56,112 nt of DNA from Verrucomicrobiota bacterium (GCA_018970255.1 JAGWWS010000020.1:1-56112), one strand, 5' to 3'. Counted from the first letter of the stretch, positions 27,566 to 42,517 are shown. Notes: generated by a model not told the origin, from the letters alone. Made by a program: numbers and translations.

Positions 27566-28342
27566 GTGGAGCGCTGCTTCGATGGCTGCGCGGTGCGCTG
27601 CTGTGCGGTGGTGGATTGAGAATTCCGAGGGGGTTTCAATCGTGAGTGTGCGCTTGGCGTGAAAGAAGTGGAGAGCGAAAGCTTCCGGCCAGTCGGGCAT
27701 CGTTTCCGGTGAGACGCGGCGGCGGATTACTCCCATGCGGGCGCGACTGCCATCGATGGTTCTACGAGGGTCGGGGGGTATGTGCCTGGACATCGCCGAG
27801 AGAATTTTTTCCGCGAAGTGTGGGCGGCGATTTGAGGTTTCGTAAATGTAGCAACCTTGCGCGTCGTAGTCCTCGTGGAGAATGAGCGCGAGGTCGAAGT
27901 GTTGGTTTTTGAGGAGCGAGATGTGGGCTGCTGTGTGCGAACCGGCACTGTCCCGGTAGCAGCGGTTCAAGTCACGGCCGAGTTCATCGGAGCGCTTGTT
28001 GTGGGCGAGTCCCCAGGGGTTCAGGCATGGAAAAATCCGGAGGTCGAGTTCGCGGGCGAGTTTTGGATTCCTTTCGATCCAGTCGAGGAGTGCGAGGCAT
28101 CCGGCGGGTTCATCACCATGAATTCCGGCGGAGAGGTAGATGCGGCGGGCTTTGTCCGGTGGCTTACGAGATTCGATTGTCAGGACTGGAAAGCCGGAGG
28201 CGCGGGCGAATTCACGGATTTTTAGGCCGGCGGCCTTAACAGCGGTGCGCCAGCGGCGGACGAGCAGCGGATAGTTGTGGCTTTGCCGGTGCCGGGGTGA
28301 GGGAAGAAGTTCAGCCGCCGGTTTTGACTTCGATGATGTCAT
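27554..28342 (-). CDS. M14-family zinc carboxypeptidase / amidase-like protein
   Basis: 262 residues. Zinc-ligand motifs of the M14 superfamily are visible: [10 protein letters not shown] (HxxE), [20 protein letters not shown] (third ligand His) and IETPSEF (catalytic Glu). The compact length and DEPAG motif resemble murein-peptide amidases (MpaA) and succinylglutamate-desuccinylase-like proteins more than digestive carboxypeptidases. No signal peptide, so probably cytoplasmic, perhaps in cell-wall peptide recycling. It starts 32 bases inside the end of guaB, suggesting coupled translation, and ends convergent to ptsI. Confidence 0.75.
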   Translation of the reverse strand: MTSSKSKPAAELLPSPRHRQSHNYPLLVRRWRTAVKAAGLKIREFARASGFPVLTIESRKPPDKARRIYLSAGIHGDEPAGCLALLDWIERNPKLARELDLRIFPCLNPWGLAHNKRSDELGRDLNRCYRDSAGSHTAAHISLLKNQHFDLALILHEDYDAQGCYIYETSNRRPHFAEKILSAMSRHIPPDPRRTIDGSRARMGVIRRRVSPETMPDWPEAFALHFFHAKRTLTIETPSEFSIHHRTAAHRAAIEAALHLIQ

Positions 28343-29888
28343 GCGGGGCGCTCTCGCGAAGGCCGGCTGGTGTGATCCGTGTGAAACGGGCTTTGTTCCG
28401 CAACTCGCGAAGGCTTGATGCGCCGAGGTAGCCCATGCCGCTCTGCAGTCCGCCTGCGATTTGGGCGAGAACGGTATCCGCTGAGGCGGAGACTTCCTTG
28501 AGGGCCTCGACGCCTTCGGCAGCGGTTTTTTGGGAGTTCGCCTTTTCGTGTCCGTATCTGGCAGCGCTTCCCGCTTTCATCGCGGCGTGACTGCCCATGC
28601 CGCGGTATTGTTTGTAGAACTTTCCCGAAATTTCCATGATCTGGCCCGGGGCCTCGGGACATCCCGCAAGCAGGCTTCCGCAGACCACGGCATCCGCAAG
28701 AGTGAGCGCTTTGACGACATCGCCTGACTTCGCGATTCCCCCATCGGCCAAAATCGAGACACGGGCATTCGCGGCGGCGCGCGAGCAAACATAGAGGGCG
28801 GTGAGTTGGGGGATGCCCACGCCGGCAACGATGCGTGTGGTGCAAATCGAACCGGGGCCCTGGCCGACCTTCACGCAATTCGCCCCGGATTTGGCCAGAA
28901 AATCGACTCCTTCGCCGCTGGTGACATTTCCCGCGATGATCGGGAGTTTTTTGAACTCGGCTCGAATGGCACGAACGGCATCACCCACGCCTCGCGTGTG
29001 ACCATGGGCTGTGGAGACGGCCACGATATCGAGTCCGCGTTCCACCAATGCGGAGACATGGGAGAGGAGTGCGGTGCGGTCGAGCGAACCGTCCGGCTTG
29101 CGGGGGGCGCTGACAGCGGCTCCGCAGACAAGGCGGAATTTTGAATCGCGGGCGGGTTTGGTTTGAAGGGTGCGTTCCTGGGTGATGCGCTCGATGTCGC
29201 TGAGCGTGAAGAGCCCTCGAAGGCGGTCGTTTTTGTCCACCACAAGGAGTTTATGGATTCCGATATTGTCGGTGAAGAAGCGATCGGCACGGGCGATGGG
29301 ATTGCTGCCGAGTTGGTCCTCCCTGATCGTCAGCACTGCCGAGCGCTGCAACATGGCTTCCGAAACGACACGCTGTGCAAAGCGCGGACGCACGCAATGG
29401 CCGGGCAGAAGGCCGAGGAGGCGGTCCGAGGAATCGACGACGGGAAATGTGCTGAAAGTGAATTTCTTTTCCTCGATGAGCGCGAGCACATCTCCGATGA
29501 GTTGGTTCGGATTCACCTTGATCGGCTCGCGAATCAGCCCGTGGACATGGTTTTTTACGCGGGTGACCTCGGAGAGTTGCTGCTTCGGCGACATGTTGTA
29601 GTGAATGAGGCCGAGCCCGCCATTCAGAGCGAGGGCGATCGCCATCTTCGACTCGGTCACAGTGTCCATGTCCGCCGAAACGACCGGGAGATGAAGATTC
29701 AGTTCCGGCGCGATGGAAGTTTCGAAATTGGCATCGCGCGGGAGAACCTCGCTATAAAGCGTCGCGAGGGAAACGTCATCATAAGTCAATGCCGTGCCTC
29801 CATGCACCGAGAAAAACGGGTCAGCCGGGAGGTAAAATGAGCGGTCGAGTGTCGCTGTGGAGCTGGCTTTTGCCGATGGGCGTCTCAT
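28311..29888 (-). CDS. guaB: IMP dehydrogenase
   Basis: 525 residues, slightly longer than usual because of about 25 extra N-terminal residues. It makes XMP from IMP, the entry to guanine nucleotides. LTYDDVSL and [20 protein letters not shown] open the barrel; two CBS domains (about 115-235) follow; the catalytic loop [15 protein letters not shown] carries the active Cys, then [17 protein letters not shown] and the flap [19 protein letters not shown]. Functionally complete. The M14-type gene downstream overlaps its 3' end. Confidence 0.95.
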   Translation of the reverse strand: MRRPSAKASSTATLDRSFYLPADPFFSVHGGTALTYDDVSLATLYSEVLPRDANFETSIAPELNLHLPVVSADMDTVTESKMAIALALNGGLGLIHYNMSPKQQLSEVTRVKNHVHGLIREPIKVNPNQLIGDVLALIEEKKFTFSTFPVVDSSDRLLGLLPGHCVRPRFAQRVVSEAMLQRSAVLTIREDQLGSNPIARADRFFTDNIGIHKLLVVDKNDRLRGLFTLSDIERITQERTLQTKPARDSKFRLVCGAAVSAPRKPDGSLDRTALLSHVSALVERGLDIVAVSTAHGHTRGVGDAVRAIRAEFKKLPIIAGNVTSGEGVDFLAKSGANCVKVGQGPGSICTTRIVAGVGIPQLTALYVCSRAAANARVSILADGGIAKSGDVVKALTLADAVVCGSLLAGCPEAPGQIMEISGKFYKQYRGMGSHAAMKAGSAARYGHEKANSQKTAAEGVEALKEVSASADTVLAQIAGGLQSGMGYLGASSLRELRNKARFTRITPAGLRESAPHDIIEVKTGG

Positions 29889-29947
29889 GCCCGAGAGTCG
29901 GGGAAGGGGAGCTTTCGAGGCAAGACGTTTTTGGTTGGAAACAAAAC

Positions 29948-29971
29948 AGCCGGGTCCTTGCGAACCCGGCT
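29948..29971 (-). terminator. Rho-independent terminator after groEL
   Basis: AGCCGGGT (29948-29955) pairs perfectly with ACCCGGCT (29964-29971) across an 8-base loop. Read on the minus strand the stem is followed by TGTTTTGTTT. It lies 36 bases past the groEL stop, so it ends the groES-groEL transcript before guaB. Confidence 0.85.
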
Positions 29972-30006
29972 GAGTTGTTGAGTTTGGCTTTTGGGACCTG
30001 CGGGAC

Positions 30007-31638
<1,632 letters not shown>

Positions 31639-31680
31639 ATGAGTAGTTTTAGGTTTTGGGAATTAAGTTTTGAGTTTCGG

Positions 31681-31977
31681 TTAGCCGATGATGCCGAGGA
31701 TGTCGTCCTCGCGCATGATGAGGTAGCTTTCGCCTTCGACCTTGACCTCGGTGCCTCCGTATTTGGAGATGAGGACCTTGTCGCCGGCCTTGACGGTGAA
31801 CTCGATGAGTTTGCCGTCATCGTCGCGCTTGCCGGTGCCGAGTGCGACGACTTCGGCTTCCTGCGGTTTCTCCTTTGCGGTGTCGGGGATGATGATGCCC
31901 CCTTTGGTGACTTCCTTCTCGTCGAGCGGCTTCACGAGCACGCGGTCGGCGAGGGGCTTGATGTTGGGTTTTGCCAT
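31681..31977 (-). CDS. groES: Co-chaperonin GroES
   Basis: 98 residues. It caps Gro[43 protein letters not shown] contains the mobile loop (GGIIIPD) that contacts GroEL, and [32 protein letters not shown] is the standard C-terminal half. Lies between dnaK and groEL on the same strand. No CIRCE operator was seen before it. Confidence 0.97.
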   Translation of the reverse strand: MAKPNIKPLADRVLVKPLDEKEVTKGGIIIPDTAKEKPQEAEVVALGTGKRDDDGKLIEFTVKAGDKVLISKYGGTEVKVEGESYLIMREDDILGIIG

Positions 31978-32014
31978 GTTGGTGTGTGTTTTTGTTTGTT
32001 TCGGTTTTTAACAT

Positions 32015-32039
32015 GCCCGGCGCCGCGGGGGCGCAGGGC
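32015..32039 (-). other. Stem-loop between dnaK and groES
   Basis: A GC-rich imperfect hairpin: GCCC/GGGC outer and GCGCC/GGCGC inner pairs with one mismatch and a 5-base loop. It sits 24 bases after the dnaK stop and lacks a T tract, so it may be a weak terminator or a processing/attenuation site between dnaK and groES. Confidence 0.4.
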
Positions 32040-32062
32040 GGTTTGTTAAAGCGGTGGGCGGG

Positions 32063-34054
<1,992 letters not shown>

Positions 34055-34145
34055 TTATTTGTTGCCGTTGTTTTGGATGGGCTAAAATAGATTAAATCGA
34101 CAGCTCAAGAACGCGCCGATTTGGCGCAAAAATGCGCGATTTGTC

Positions 34146-34901
34146 TCAGGTTGCGTGTCCCAACCGTGGCTCAAAGGTGGCAACCTTCGAGTTCAGTTTT
34201 TTCAAATGGTGCGGGGCTTCCGAAAGGAGCGCCGCGTGGACGCGCGTGAGCAGGAGGTTGTCCCGGAGGTATCGGAAGTGGCTGACGCCTCCCTCTGAGC
34301 GGCTGGGGTAGCGGATGGGCACGGGGAAGTTGAGGCAGGGCGTGCCAGCCCAAGCGAGCCGGGTTCCGGCGACGGTTTCGAAATCGAAACCGCGGCCGGT
34401 GCGAGTGTTTTCCAGTGCGGCGAGGGTGTGGGCGATGGGGTAAAGGCGGAACCCACAAAGGGAATCGGCGGGGCCGCGGCCGAGCGTTTCGAGGCGGGAG
34501 AAGAAATTTGCCAATCGCCGGCCGAGCACCCGCAAGGTTGGGGCGTCGGACCCGAAGACCGGCTGGCCGCAGAGGAGCGCAGAGGGATTTTTTTCGCACT
34601 GGTGCATGATTTTTTTAATCAATTCCGGCGGATGCTGGCCGTCGGAGTCCATCACCAGGGCGTGTGTGAATCCCTCGCTGCGGGCTGCGGCGAACCCGTG
34701 CAGAACGGCAGCGCCTTTGCCGGAGTTTTTTGTCAGGCGGAACATGCGAATCCCCGGCACGGATTCGGCAGCGCAGTCGCTGCCATCTGTGCTTCCGTCG
34801 ATGACTGTCCAAACATCCGGCCATTCTTTTTTGGCGGCGGTGAGTGACGAAACGAGTTGTCGGCCGCTGTCGAAACTGGGGAGAAGGACCAGACTTTTCA
34901 A
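34146..34901 (-). CDS. Family 2 glycosyltransferase (dolichyl-phosphate mannose synthase-like)
   Basis: 251 residues. GT-A fold: LVLLPSFDSGRQLVSSL, VIDGSTDGSD, KNSGKGAAVLHGF and the metal/nucleotide-binding ALVMDSDGQHPPE, then DSLCGFRLYP. The pattern resembles polyprenyl-phosphate mannose/glucose synthases without extra membrane helices. It probably makes a lipid-linked or envelope sugar. Neighbours on the same strand are a small exported protein and an acyltransferase, so the three may decorate the cell surface. The acceptor is unknown. Confidence 0.8.
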   Translation of the reverse strand: MKSLVLLPSFDSGRQLVSSLTAAKKEWPDVWTVIDGSTDGSDCAAESVPGIRMFRLTKNSGKGAAVLHGFAAARSEGFTHALVMDSDGQHPPELIKKIMHQCEKNPSALLCGQPVFGSDAPTLRVLGRRLANFFSRLETLGRGPADSLCGFRLYPIAHTLAALENTRTGRGFDFETVAGTRLAWAGTPCLNFPVPIRYPSRSEGGVSHFRYLRDNLLLTRVHAALLSEAPHHLKKLNSKVATFEPRLGHAT

Positions 34902-34918
34902 AACCTTTGCCGAGGAGG

Positions 34919-35314
34919 TTACCTCGATTCCTCTTTTGCCTTCTTTTCGATATTCAACTCCTCCTCGGGCTTGATCTGGATGTCGCCGTGGGTCTCGGTT
35001 TCGAAGGCTTCTTTGATGTTTTCAACGGTTTGGTTCGACGTGCCGAAAGAAAGCTCCTTTTTCTCCTCGACGATCACCTCCTCCGGCTCCGTTTTTGTCA
35101 GCGCTCTTTCGATAGCGGCGAGACTCTCGGGGTAGAAGGTAGCGTTCTGGTTGTTGATGACTGAGATCGAGGGGATTTGCTTCGTTTCCGTGGAAACTTG
35201 AAGAACGTTTTTTTCTTCGGACGGATCTGATGTGACAAGTTGGGCTGACGCTGTCTGGAGAGATGCGCTGATTGAAATCGCTGTCAGGAAGAGTCGGAAA
35301 AAGACCGAAGTCAT
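34919..35314 (-). CDS. Small exported protein of unknown function
   Basis: 131 residues from the ATG at 35314 (an in-frame ATG at 35359 would bury the signal peptide). A clear signal peptide ends in an AxA-type site (MTSVFFRLFLTAISISASLQ, then TASA|Q). The mature part is about 105 residues, rich in Glu, Lys, Thr and Ser, with acidic/basic stretches (TEPEEVIVEEKKEL, KPEEELNIEKKAKEESR) and no Cys. No family recognised. It lies 17 bases before the glycosyltransferase, on the same strand, and its base composition is less GC-rich than its neighbours. Confidence 0.5.
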   Translation of the reverse strand: MTSVFFRLFLTAISISASLQTASAQLVTSDPSEEKNVLQVSTETKQIPSISVINNQNATFYPESLAAIERALTKTEPEEVIVEEKKELSFGTSNQTVENIKEAFETETHGDIQIKPEEELNIEKKAKEESR

Positions 35315-35371
35315 TGTGAGTTGATATTCCAGCACCTTTGACTTTTGCAAAAAGAACATGATTGCACGGAA

Positions 35372-36433
35372 CTAGGTTTTTGAAGCGCTGGTTTTCGATT
35401 TCAAGGAGGCGAGGGGTTTCTCCATCAAATACCAACTCAGTGTCGCAGCCAAAAACGACCCGATGAATGTCGCGATGATCAACGAAGGTTTTTCGCGCTG
35501 GGACGGGAGCTGCAACTTGGCGAAGGCCCAAAACATCAGGCTGTGGACGAGCGGGTGGAAGATGTAGAGCGCATAGCTGATCATGCCGGTGAAAACGAGA
35601 ACGGGCGATGTGAGAAATTTTCCCCAAGGCCCTTCGAAGCCGATCGCGGCTCGGATGATGAGCCATCCGAAAAAGAGGGCCTCGAGAGTTTCTGCAAGGT
35701 GGATGAGCGGAGTTTGTGACAGGCGAAGACGGATCAAGGCGGCAAGCAGAAGGCACACCCAAACGAGTGCTGCGACCAAAGGTTTGCGCACGAATCGGTC
35801 CAACGCCTCGGGTTTGGACTTTTGAAAAATCGCCAGCAATCCGCCTATGGCAATCGAGTCGAGCGATGATAGCGGCGAATACCACACCATCATCGGTTGA
35901 AGTCCCCACTCCGTGCCGATCCACCGATGGAGCCAGGCTCCGACGAAAAGCAAAACGAGCGCAGGCACAAGATATCGGCCGGGTAGCCACAGGACGATCA
36001 GAGCGAGTGCGAGAACCATCTGCTCATTGGTGGCAAGGAACCAGTAATGGGAGAGGTTGCCCGGCCATTCGCCGGTGACGCCCATGTGGAGGTTGATCGT
36101 GAATGTAGCGATCGCGGGCCAGACCACTTTCGCGGCTTCCGCTCCGCTGAGAAGAACGATCGCGAAACCGAGGACATAAACGGGCAGGATTCGGATGGAT
36201 CGTTTCGCGTAAAAATTCCGGAGAATGGACGCACGTTTTTTTCCGCGTTCGAGTTGTTGGAGAAGGTTTCCGACAAGCAGAAATCCCGTCATGACGAAAA
36301 AGAGCCGCACGCCGAGCGGTCCGAGAGCCGCATATTTGCTGGCCCCGGGCACCAAGTGATGAAAAAGCACCATGATGCAGGCGATGCCGCGCAAAGCATC
36401 GAGTTGATGAAAGTAGGTGCGGGGTGAACTCAT
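35372..36433 (-). CDS. Acyltransferase 3-family membrane protein (OafA/YrhL type)
   Basis: 353 residues from the ATG at 36433 behind GGAAG; an upstream start at 36535 lacks a site. About ten membrane helices. The family opens with FHQLDALRGIACIMVLFHHLVPG (the conserved RG and HH), then VRLFFVMTGFLLVGNLL, RNFYAKRSIRILPVY, SYALYIFHPLV and SWYLMEKPLASL. Such enzymes O-acetylate LPS, exopolysaccharide or peptidoglycan. Follows no known operon upstream; downstream come the small exported protein and GT2 gene. Confidence 0.88.
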   Translation of the reverse strand: MSSPRTYFHQLDALRGIACIMVLFHHLVPGASKYAALGPLGVRLFFVMTGFLLVGNLLQQLERGKKRASILRNFYAKRSIRILPVYVLGFAIVLLSGAEAAKVVWPAIATFTINLHMGVTGEWPGNLSHYWFLATNEQMVLALALIVLWLPGRYLVPALVLLFVGAWLHRWIGTEWGLQPMMVWYSPLSSLDSIAIGGLLAIFQKSKPEALDRFVRKPLVAALVWVCLLLAALIRLRLSQTPLIHLAETLEALFFGWLIIRAAIGFEGPWGKFLTSPVLVFTGMISYALYIFHPLVHSLMFWAFAKLQLPSQREKPSLIIATFIGSFLAATLSWYLMEKPLASLKSKTSASKT

Positions 36434-36549
36434 GGAACTTCCATCGAAAAAGCGCTTTCGTTTCGAAATGTCGAGGCTTTGCCTTTGCAGGTGAGGGGAG
36501 TTTTTTGTAGCAGGACCGATGTCACTCAACCTCAACCTGGTTTACAACT

Positions 36550-37983
36550 ATGCCCCTCCTGATCAAAAACGCGGATATCGTCACTTCGAGCGCCCGGTTC
36601 CCCGGGGATATTTTGGTGGAGGGCGAAAAGATCGCCGCGGTCGGCGCAGGCATTTCCGCCCCCGCCGGTGCGGAGGTGCTGGACGCCTCGGGCTTGATGG
36701 CTTTCCCGGGGTTCATCGATCCCCATGTGCACATTTACCTGCCGTTCATGGGCACCTTCGCGAAGGACGACTACGCGAGCGGCAGCAAGGCCGCGCTCAT
36801 GGGAGGAACGACCACGCTCATTGAAATGTGCTGCCCGTCGCGCACGGAGGATGCAGCCGAGGCGTTCCAACTCTGGAAAGGCAAGGCGGAGGGGCTCTCG
36901 GCCTGCGATTTCACTTTCCACCTCGGCGTGACGCGCCTGGGACCGGGCGATGCCGATACGCTGCGCCGGCTCGTCCGCGAGGAGGGCGTGGCTTCGTTCA
37001 AAATCTTCCTTGCCTACAAGGGCGCGTTCGGGATCGATGATGCGGAGCTTTACGAGACCCTCAAGCTCGCAAAGGAACTCGGCGTCATCGTCACGGCGCA
37101 TTGCGAAAATGCGGAATTGGTCCTGGCGCGCCAACGGGAACTCATCGCCGCGGGCAAGGTCGGCCCCGAGTGGCACGAGCCTTCGCGCCCGGCCGAAGTG
37201 GAGGCGGAGGGCTGCCACCACCTGATGACCTTCGCCAAGCTCACCGGCGCGCATGTTTATGTCGTCCACACGAGCTGCGAAGAGGCGGTGAAGGCGGTCA
37301 CGGAAGCGCGGCGCGGCGGCGTGCATGCCTGGATCGAAACGGTCATCCCGTATTTGGTCTTGGACAAAACCTACGCCGAGCGCCCGGGCTTCGAGGGCGC
37401 GAAGTATGTCATGTCGCCGCCCATCCGCGGAAAGGAACAGCAGGAAGCCCTGTGGCGGGGGCTGGCGGACGGCACGATCCACACGGTCGGGACCGACCAC
37501 GCGCCATTCGACTTCGCCACGCAGAAACACATGGGCCACCCCGATCCCGCCAGGTGCGTCGATGCCGCATTCCAGCCACGCAACGCGCCGGGCAATTTTT
37601 CACTCATCCCGAACGGCATCCCGAGCCTGGAGGAGCGCAACAAGCTCCTCTACACCCACGGCGTCGCCACCGGGAAACTCACGCCCGAAAAATTCGTCGA
37701 TGTGGCGAGCACGCAGGCGGCGAAGATTTTCGGCCTGTATCCGCGCAAGGGCGAAATCGCCGCGGGCTCGGACGCCGACATCGTTTTGTTCGACCCGAAG
37801 GCGAAGGACACGATTTCCGCCAAGACCCACAGCATGGCGACGGACTACAGCGGTTTCGAAGGCTGGGAGGTCCAGGGCAAAATCCGACATGTCACCGTGC
37901 GCGGGGAATTCGCCGTGAGGGATGGCGCCTATGTCGGGAAAAAAGGGCACGGCCGGTATCTCAAGCGCCCCTGCACGCACTGA
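36550..37983 (+). CDS. Dihydropyrimidinase / D-hydantoinase
   Basis: 477 residues. Cyclic amidohydrolase with binuclear metal site: GFIDPHVHIYLPFMG (HxH), ASFKIFLAYKGAFG with the carboxylated lysine, VTAHCENAELV, AHVYVVHTSCEEAV and TVGTDHAPFDFATQK. The FMGTFAKDDYASGSKAALMGGTT segment matches dihydropyrimidinase/hydantoinase rather than allantoinase or dihydroorotase. It would open dihydrouracil or 5-substituted hydantoins. No dihydropyrimidine dehydrogenase or beta-ureidopropionase is nearby. It stands alone, divergent from the acyltransferase and convergent with DUF4256. Confidence 0.88.
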   Translation: MPLLIKNADIVTSSARFPGDILVEGEKIAAVGAGISAPAGAEVLDASGLMAFPGFIDPHVHIYLPFMGTFAKDDYASGSKAALMGGTTTLIEMCCPSRTEDAAEAFQLWKGKAEGLSACDFTFHLGVTRLGPGDADTLRRLVREEGVASFKIFLAYKGAFGIDDAELYETLKLAKELGVIVTAHCENAELVLARQRELIAAGKVGPEWHEPSRPAEVEAEGCHHLMTFAKLTGAHVYVVHTSCEEAVKAVTEARRGGVHAWIETVIPYLVLDKTYAERPGFEGAKYVMSPPIRGKEQQEALWRGLADGTIHTVGTDHAPFDFATQKHMGHPDPARCVDAAFQPRNAPGNFSLIPNGIPSLEERNKLLYTHGVATGKLTPEKFVDVASTQAAKIFGLYPRKGEIAAGSDADIVLFDPKAKDTISAKTHSMATDYSGFEGWEVQGKIRHVTVRGEFAVRDGAYVGKKGHGRYLKRPCTH

Positions 37984-37995
37984 GGCGCGCCGCCG

Positions 37996-38553
37996 TCAAA
38001 CGCGCAAGATGGCGCGGAAGCCGCGGCTGGAGAAATAGGACTGCGCGCCATTGTGGTAAATGAACACGCGCCCGAAGCGCCGGTCGCCGAAAATGGCGCC
38101 CCCCTTTTCCCTCACCCCCGCCGGGGTTTTCAGCCAACTGGAAGTCTTCGTGTCGAATTCCCCGAGTTTCTGGAGCGCGAGGTATTCCCCTTCGGTCAAA
38201 AGATCGGCGCCCATCGCCGCCGCCATGTCGACGGCGTTGTTTTGGGGTTTGTGTTCCTTGCGCGAGTCCATCCCCGCGCGGTCGTAGCAAACACCGGTCC
38301 GCCCCTTCGGCGTTTCCGGCGAGCAATCCACAAAAACAAACCCTCCCGCTGGCCCGCCAAGGTCGACCAAATCCGGTTCCCCGCCCGTTCGCTCCATTTC
38401 GGAAAGTGCGCGCAGTTTTTCCGGCGCCGCCTCCAACGCCGCCAAAACCCCGCTCCATTCGGTGCCCGGATGGCGGTGCATGTTTTTTTCAAAGCGCAGC
38501 TGGAGCAAACGCAGCAACTCCTCGAGTGGGTTGAGGGAAGTTTTCTTTTTCAA
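37996..38553 (-). CDS. DUF4256-family protein
   Basis: 185 residues from a TTG at 38553 that overlaps the upstream stop as TTGA; another TTG at 38607 would overlap by 58 bases. From the chosen start it reads MKKKTSLNPLEELLRLLQLRF, which lines up with the family. Conserved blocks: EMERTGGEPDLVDL, FVDCSPETPKGRTGVCYDR, NAVDMAAAMGADLLTEGEY, LGEFDTKTSSWLKTP, GRVFIYHNGAQSYFSSRGFR. Function unknown; cytoplasmic, no signal. It is transcribed after the DUF433/DUF5615 pair but is probably not part of that toxin system. Confidence 0.75.
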   Translation of the reverse strand: MKKKTSLNPLEELLRLLQLRFEKNMHRHPGTEWSGVLAALEAAPEKLRALSEMERTGGEPDLVDLGGPAGGFVFVDCSPETPKGRTGVCYDRAGMDSRKEHKPQNNAVDMAAAMGADLLTEGEYLALQKLGEFDTKTSSWLKTPAGVREKGGAIFGDRRFGRVFIYHNGAQSYFSSRGFRAILRV

Positions 38554-38867
38554 GGAATGGACAAGGCTCGGTATTCGCCGGGTTGGATGGACGCCACGGC
38601 AAGGCAAACCAATTCACTGCTCGCCAGGATGCGCCGGAGATCGTTGGTGGAAAGTTCGAGGATTGCGGTCCGTCTCCCTTGGAGATTTTGCTGGTAGCGG
38701 ATATTCTGGTCGCAAGTGATGAAAAGGTCGAATTCACCGTCGGCTTTTTGAATCAGTTCCCCATTTTTGACGGCATGCCAACCGCGTTTCTGGGCGGTGG
38801 TGCAATCATGGCCGGCGAGGACTTTGTGCATCGGCCAGGGGACGCACTCGTCGAGCAGGATCCTCAT
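38550..38867 (-). CDS. DUF5615 PIN-like protein (putative toxin)
   Basis: 105 residues from the ATG at 38867, overlapping the DUF433 stop as ATGA. MRILLDECVPWPMHK, then DLFITCDQNIRYQQNL, is the DUF5615 pattern: acidic residues LDE and TCDQN mimic a PIN nuclease active site. These proteins occur with DUF433 partners and are viewed as toxin-antitoxin-like pairs, though activity is not proven for most. The C-terminal half carries the ILELSTNDLRRIL helix. Confidence 0.8.
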   Translation of the reverse strand: MRILLDECVPWPMHKVLAGHDCTTAQKRGWHAVKNGELIQKADGEFDLFITCDQNIRYQQNLQGRRTAILELSTNDLRRILASSELVCLAVASIQPGEYRALSIP

Positions 38868-39076
38868 GCGGCGGAGAACAGTGCGGACTCCGAGCGCTCC
38901 AAAACCTCCACCGCCATTTGACGCGTGACCGTGGGAAAACACTCGAGAAATTCGTCCAGCGTGTAATTCCCTTCCAAATATTTGAAAAGCGACTCCACCG
39001 GCACCCTCGTTCCTGCAAAAACCGGCGTCCCCCCGAGAATTTCGGGGTCGATCGTGATCAGGGAGCTCAAATTCAC
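38864..39076 (-). CDS. DUF433 protein (putative antitoxin)
   Basis: 70 residues with a GTG start. ITIDPEILGGTPVFAGTRVPVESLFKYLEGNYTLDEFLECFPTV is the typical DUF433 N-terminus, a small helix-turn-helix-like fold, and QMAVEVLE follows. Gene order is DUF433 then DUF5615 with a 4-base overlap, the usual arrangement. Begins 18 bases after thiC on the same strand, so it may be read through from the thiC riboswitch transcript. Confidence 0.82.
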   Translation of the reverse strand: MNLSSLITIDPEILGGTPVFAGTRVPVESLFKYLEGNYTLDEFLECFPTVTRQMAVEVLERSESALFSAA

Positions 39077-39094
39077 AAATTTAATTTAGACGCA

Positions 39095-41260
<2,166 letters not shown>

Positions 41261-41269
41261 TCACAAATT

Positions 41270-41460
41270 TCCCGCGAAGCAGCCAAGCCGCGAAGGGAAA
41301 TTCGAACCCGTGCTGGTGGGGACCCGGCCGGGAAGCCTACCGCAGGCAGCCCGAAGGGCGAGATGAGCGGAAGCGAACGAGGCAAATGCGCAATATGGAA
41401 TGTGAAATGCGGAATTCCAATCTGCCCGAGGGAGCGCCGTCGTCCCCGACAGCCGAAATA
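41270..41460. repeat. Composite of repeat fragments between thiC and the MazF-like pair
   Basis: This gap holds three repeat pieces. A CCCGCGAAGC...GCCGCGAAG module (41270-41296) recurs at 44018-44044 and, inverted and diverged, at about 42967-42990 and 55225-55250. Bases 41304-41390 match an internal piece of the 360-bp element (53729-53814) at high identity but have no terminal repeats. GCCGTCGTCCCCGACAGC (about 41436-41453) recurs at 46983-47000. The rest, 41461-41587, shows no gene. Confidence 0.7.
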
Positions 41461-41587
41461 GCCGTGCCCAATGTGATGGATTCTCCATTCGCCATTTTTC
41501 GCATTCCGCCAACCCTCCCTCTCAATATGCTTCCTGCTTTGAAAAACCCGTTGGCATCAGTCGGGGGGCGAGCTTATAGATTCTTGA

Positions 41588-41809
41588 ATGATGCAGGCAC
41601 TCGAGGCGGAAATTGATGAGCACGGCTCAGTGAAATTGGTTAAGCCGGTGCACTTGGATCGCTGCCATCGAGCTTTGGTTATGATTATGCCCGATGAAGC
41701 AAATACTGCAGCGGGCGAATGTGCCCTGCTCAGTGAGACGGCCTTGGCGGAGGATTGGAACAACCCCGGGGAGGATCTCGCATGGCAACACTTGCAACCG
41801 GTTCGGTAA
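41588..41809 (+). CDS. Putative antitoxin of a MazF/PemK-like pair
   Basis: 73 residues (ATG at 41588; a second ATG directly follows at 41591). Reads as a short beta-strand, DNA-binding-like N-terminus (LEAEIDEHGSVKLVKPV) followed by an acidic flexible C-terminus (ETALAEDWNNPGEDLAWQHLQ). That tail is recurrent in small antitoxins paired with PemK/MazF toxins, where it wraps the toxin. It overlaps the toxin gene by 28 bases. The family name is not certain. Confidence 0.65.
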   Translation: MMQALEAEIDEHGSVKLVKPVHLDRCHRALVMIMPDEANTAAGECALLSETALAEDWNNPGEDLAWQHLQPVR

Positions 41810-42120
41810 CCCTCATCCCTTTTCCGTTTTCGGATCTCTCGCAAACAAAGATTCGTCCCGCACTCATTCTGGCTGATGCGGGACGCGGTGATTGGATCCT
41901 CTGCCAGATCACGAGCAAACCTTATGGGGATTCGCGTGCTGTCCTATTGGACGGGACGAGCTTCGCGGCGGGCGGTTTGCAACTGACGAGCTATGTGCGT
42001 CCAGGGAAGCTTTTCACCGCCAACGAAGCGCTCATGCTCGAGTGTGTCGGTCAATTGCATGGCAACAAGCTGAGCTCTATTCTCAAGGCCGTTGCAGAGC
42101 TTTTTGTGAGTGACCCATAA
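41782..42120 (+). CDS. PemK/MazF-family toxin
   Basis: 112 residues from the ATG at 41782, preceded by GGGGAGG. MATLATGSVTLIPFPFSDLSQTKIRPALIL is the MazF/PemK opening (the GxVxxxPFPFSDL loop and the RPALIL strand), then DWILCQITSKPYGD and the C-terminal LTSYVRPGKLFT. This family cuts mRNA at short sequence motifs. Its start lies inside the antitoxin gene, so the pair is co-translated. Confidence 0.88.
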   Translation: MATLATGSVTLIPFPFSDLSQTKIRPALILADAGRGDWILCQITSKPYGDSRAVLLDGTSFAAGGLQLTSYVRPGKLFTANEALMLECVGQLHGNKLSSILKAVAELFVSDP

Positions 42121-42517
42121 TGGTCGGATTCCCAGCCGTGATTGGCTGATTTTTTGAAACAATTTCCCGCAATCCCCCAAGCTGGCACGGCTGATGCTCA
42201 CTCCTTGCCAATGTGGATGCAAGGATCAGCCCAAAGACTTCTGGAAGCGCTGCTGGAGCGGCTCCCCGGGGTTTTTTGTCTGATGGTCGCCGATCTCCAT
42301 CCCACGAAAAAAAGCAACAATTCTGGTTCTTTTTACGCATCCCGAGAATTTGTCAAAATTGTCACAAAACTTTTCTTTGCCCTCATACGAGCGCGCCAGA
42401 TAGTTATTTCATGCCCGCCGCCCAAAAGCATGTGTCAAGCCTTTCCCGGCGTGATTTCAGCATTCGTGGCTTCGCCTCTGAAGAGCGCAGGGTGGCGTTG
42501 TTTTCCCTTTCAAGGTT
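42121..42517. other. Non-coding stretch with no recognised gene
   Basis: About 400 bases without a supportable gene; open frames here have no family match, no ribosome site and poor codon pattern. The sequence is less GC-rich than its surroundings between about 42300 and 42420 and holds promoter-like strings (TTGTCA at 42352 and TAGTTA near 42399). It leads into two hairpins. Confidence 0.5.
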
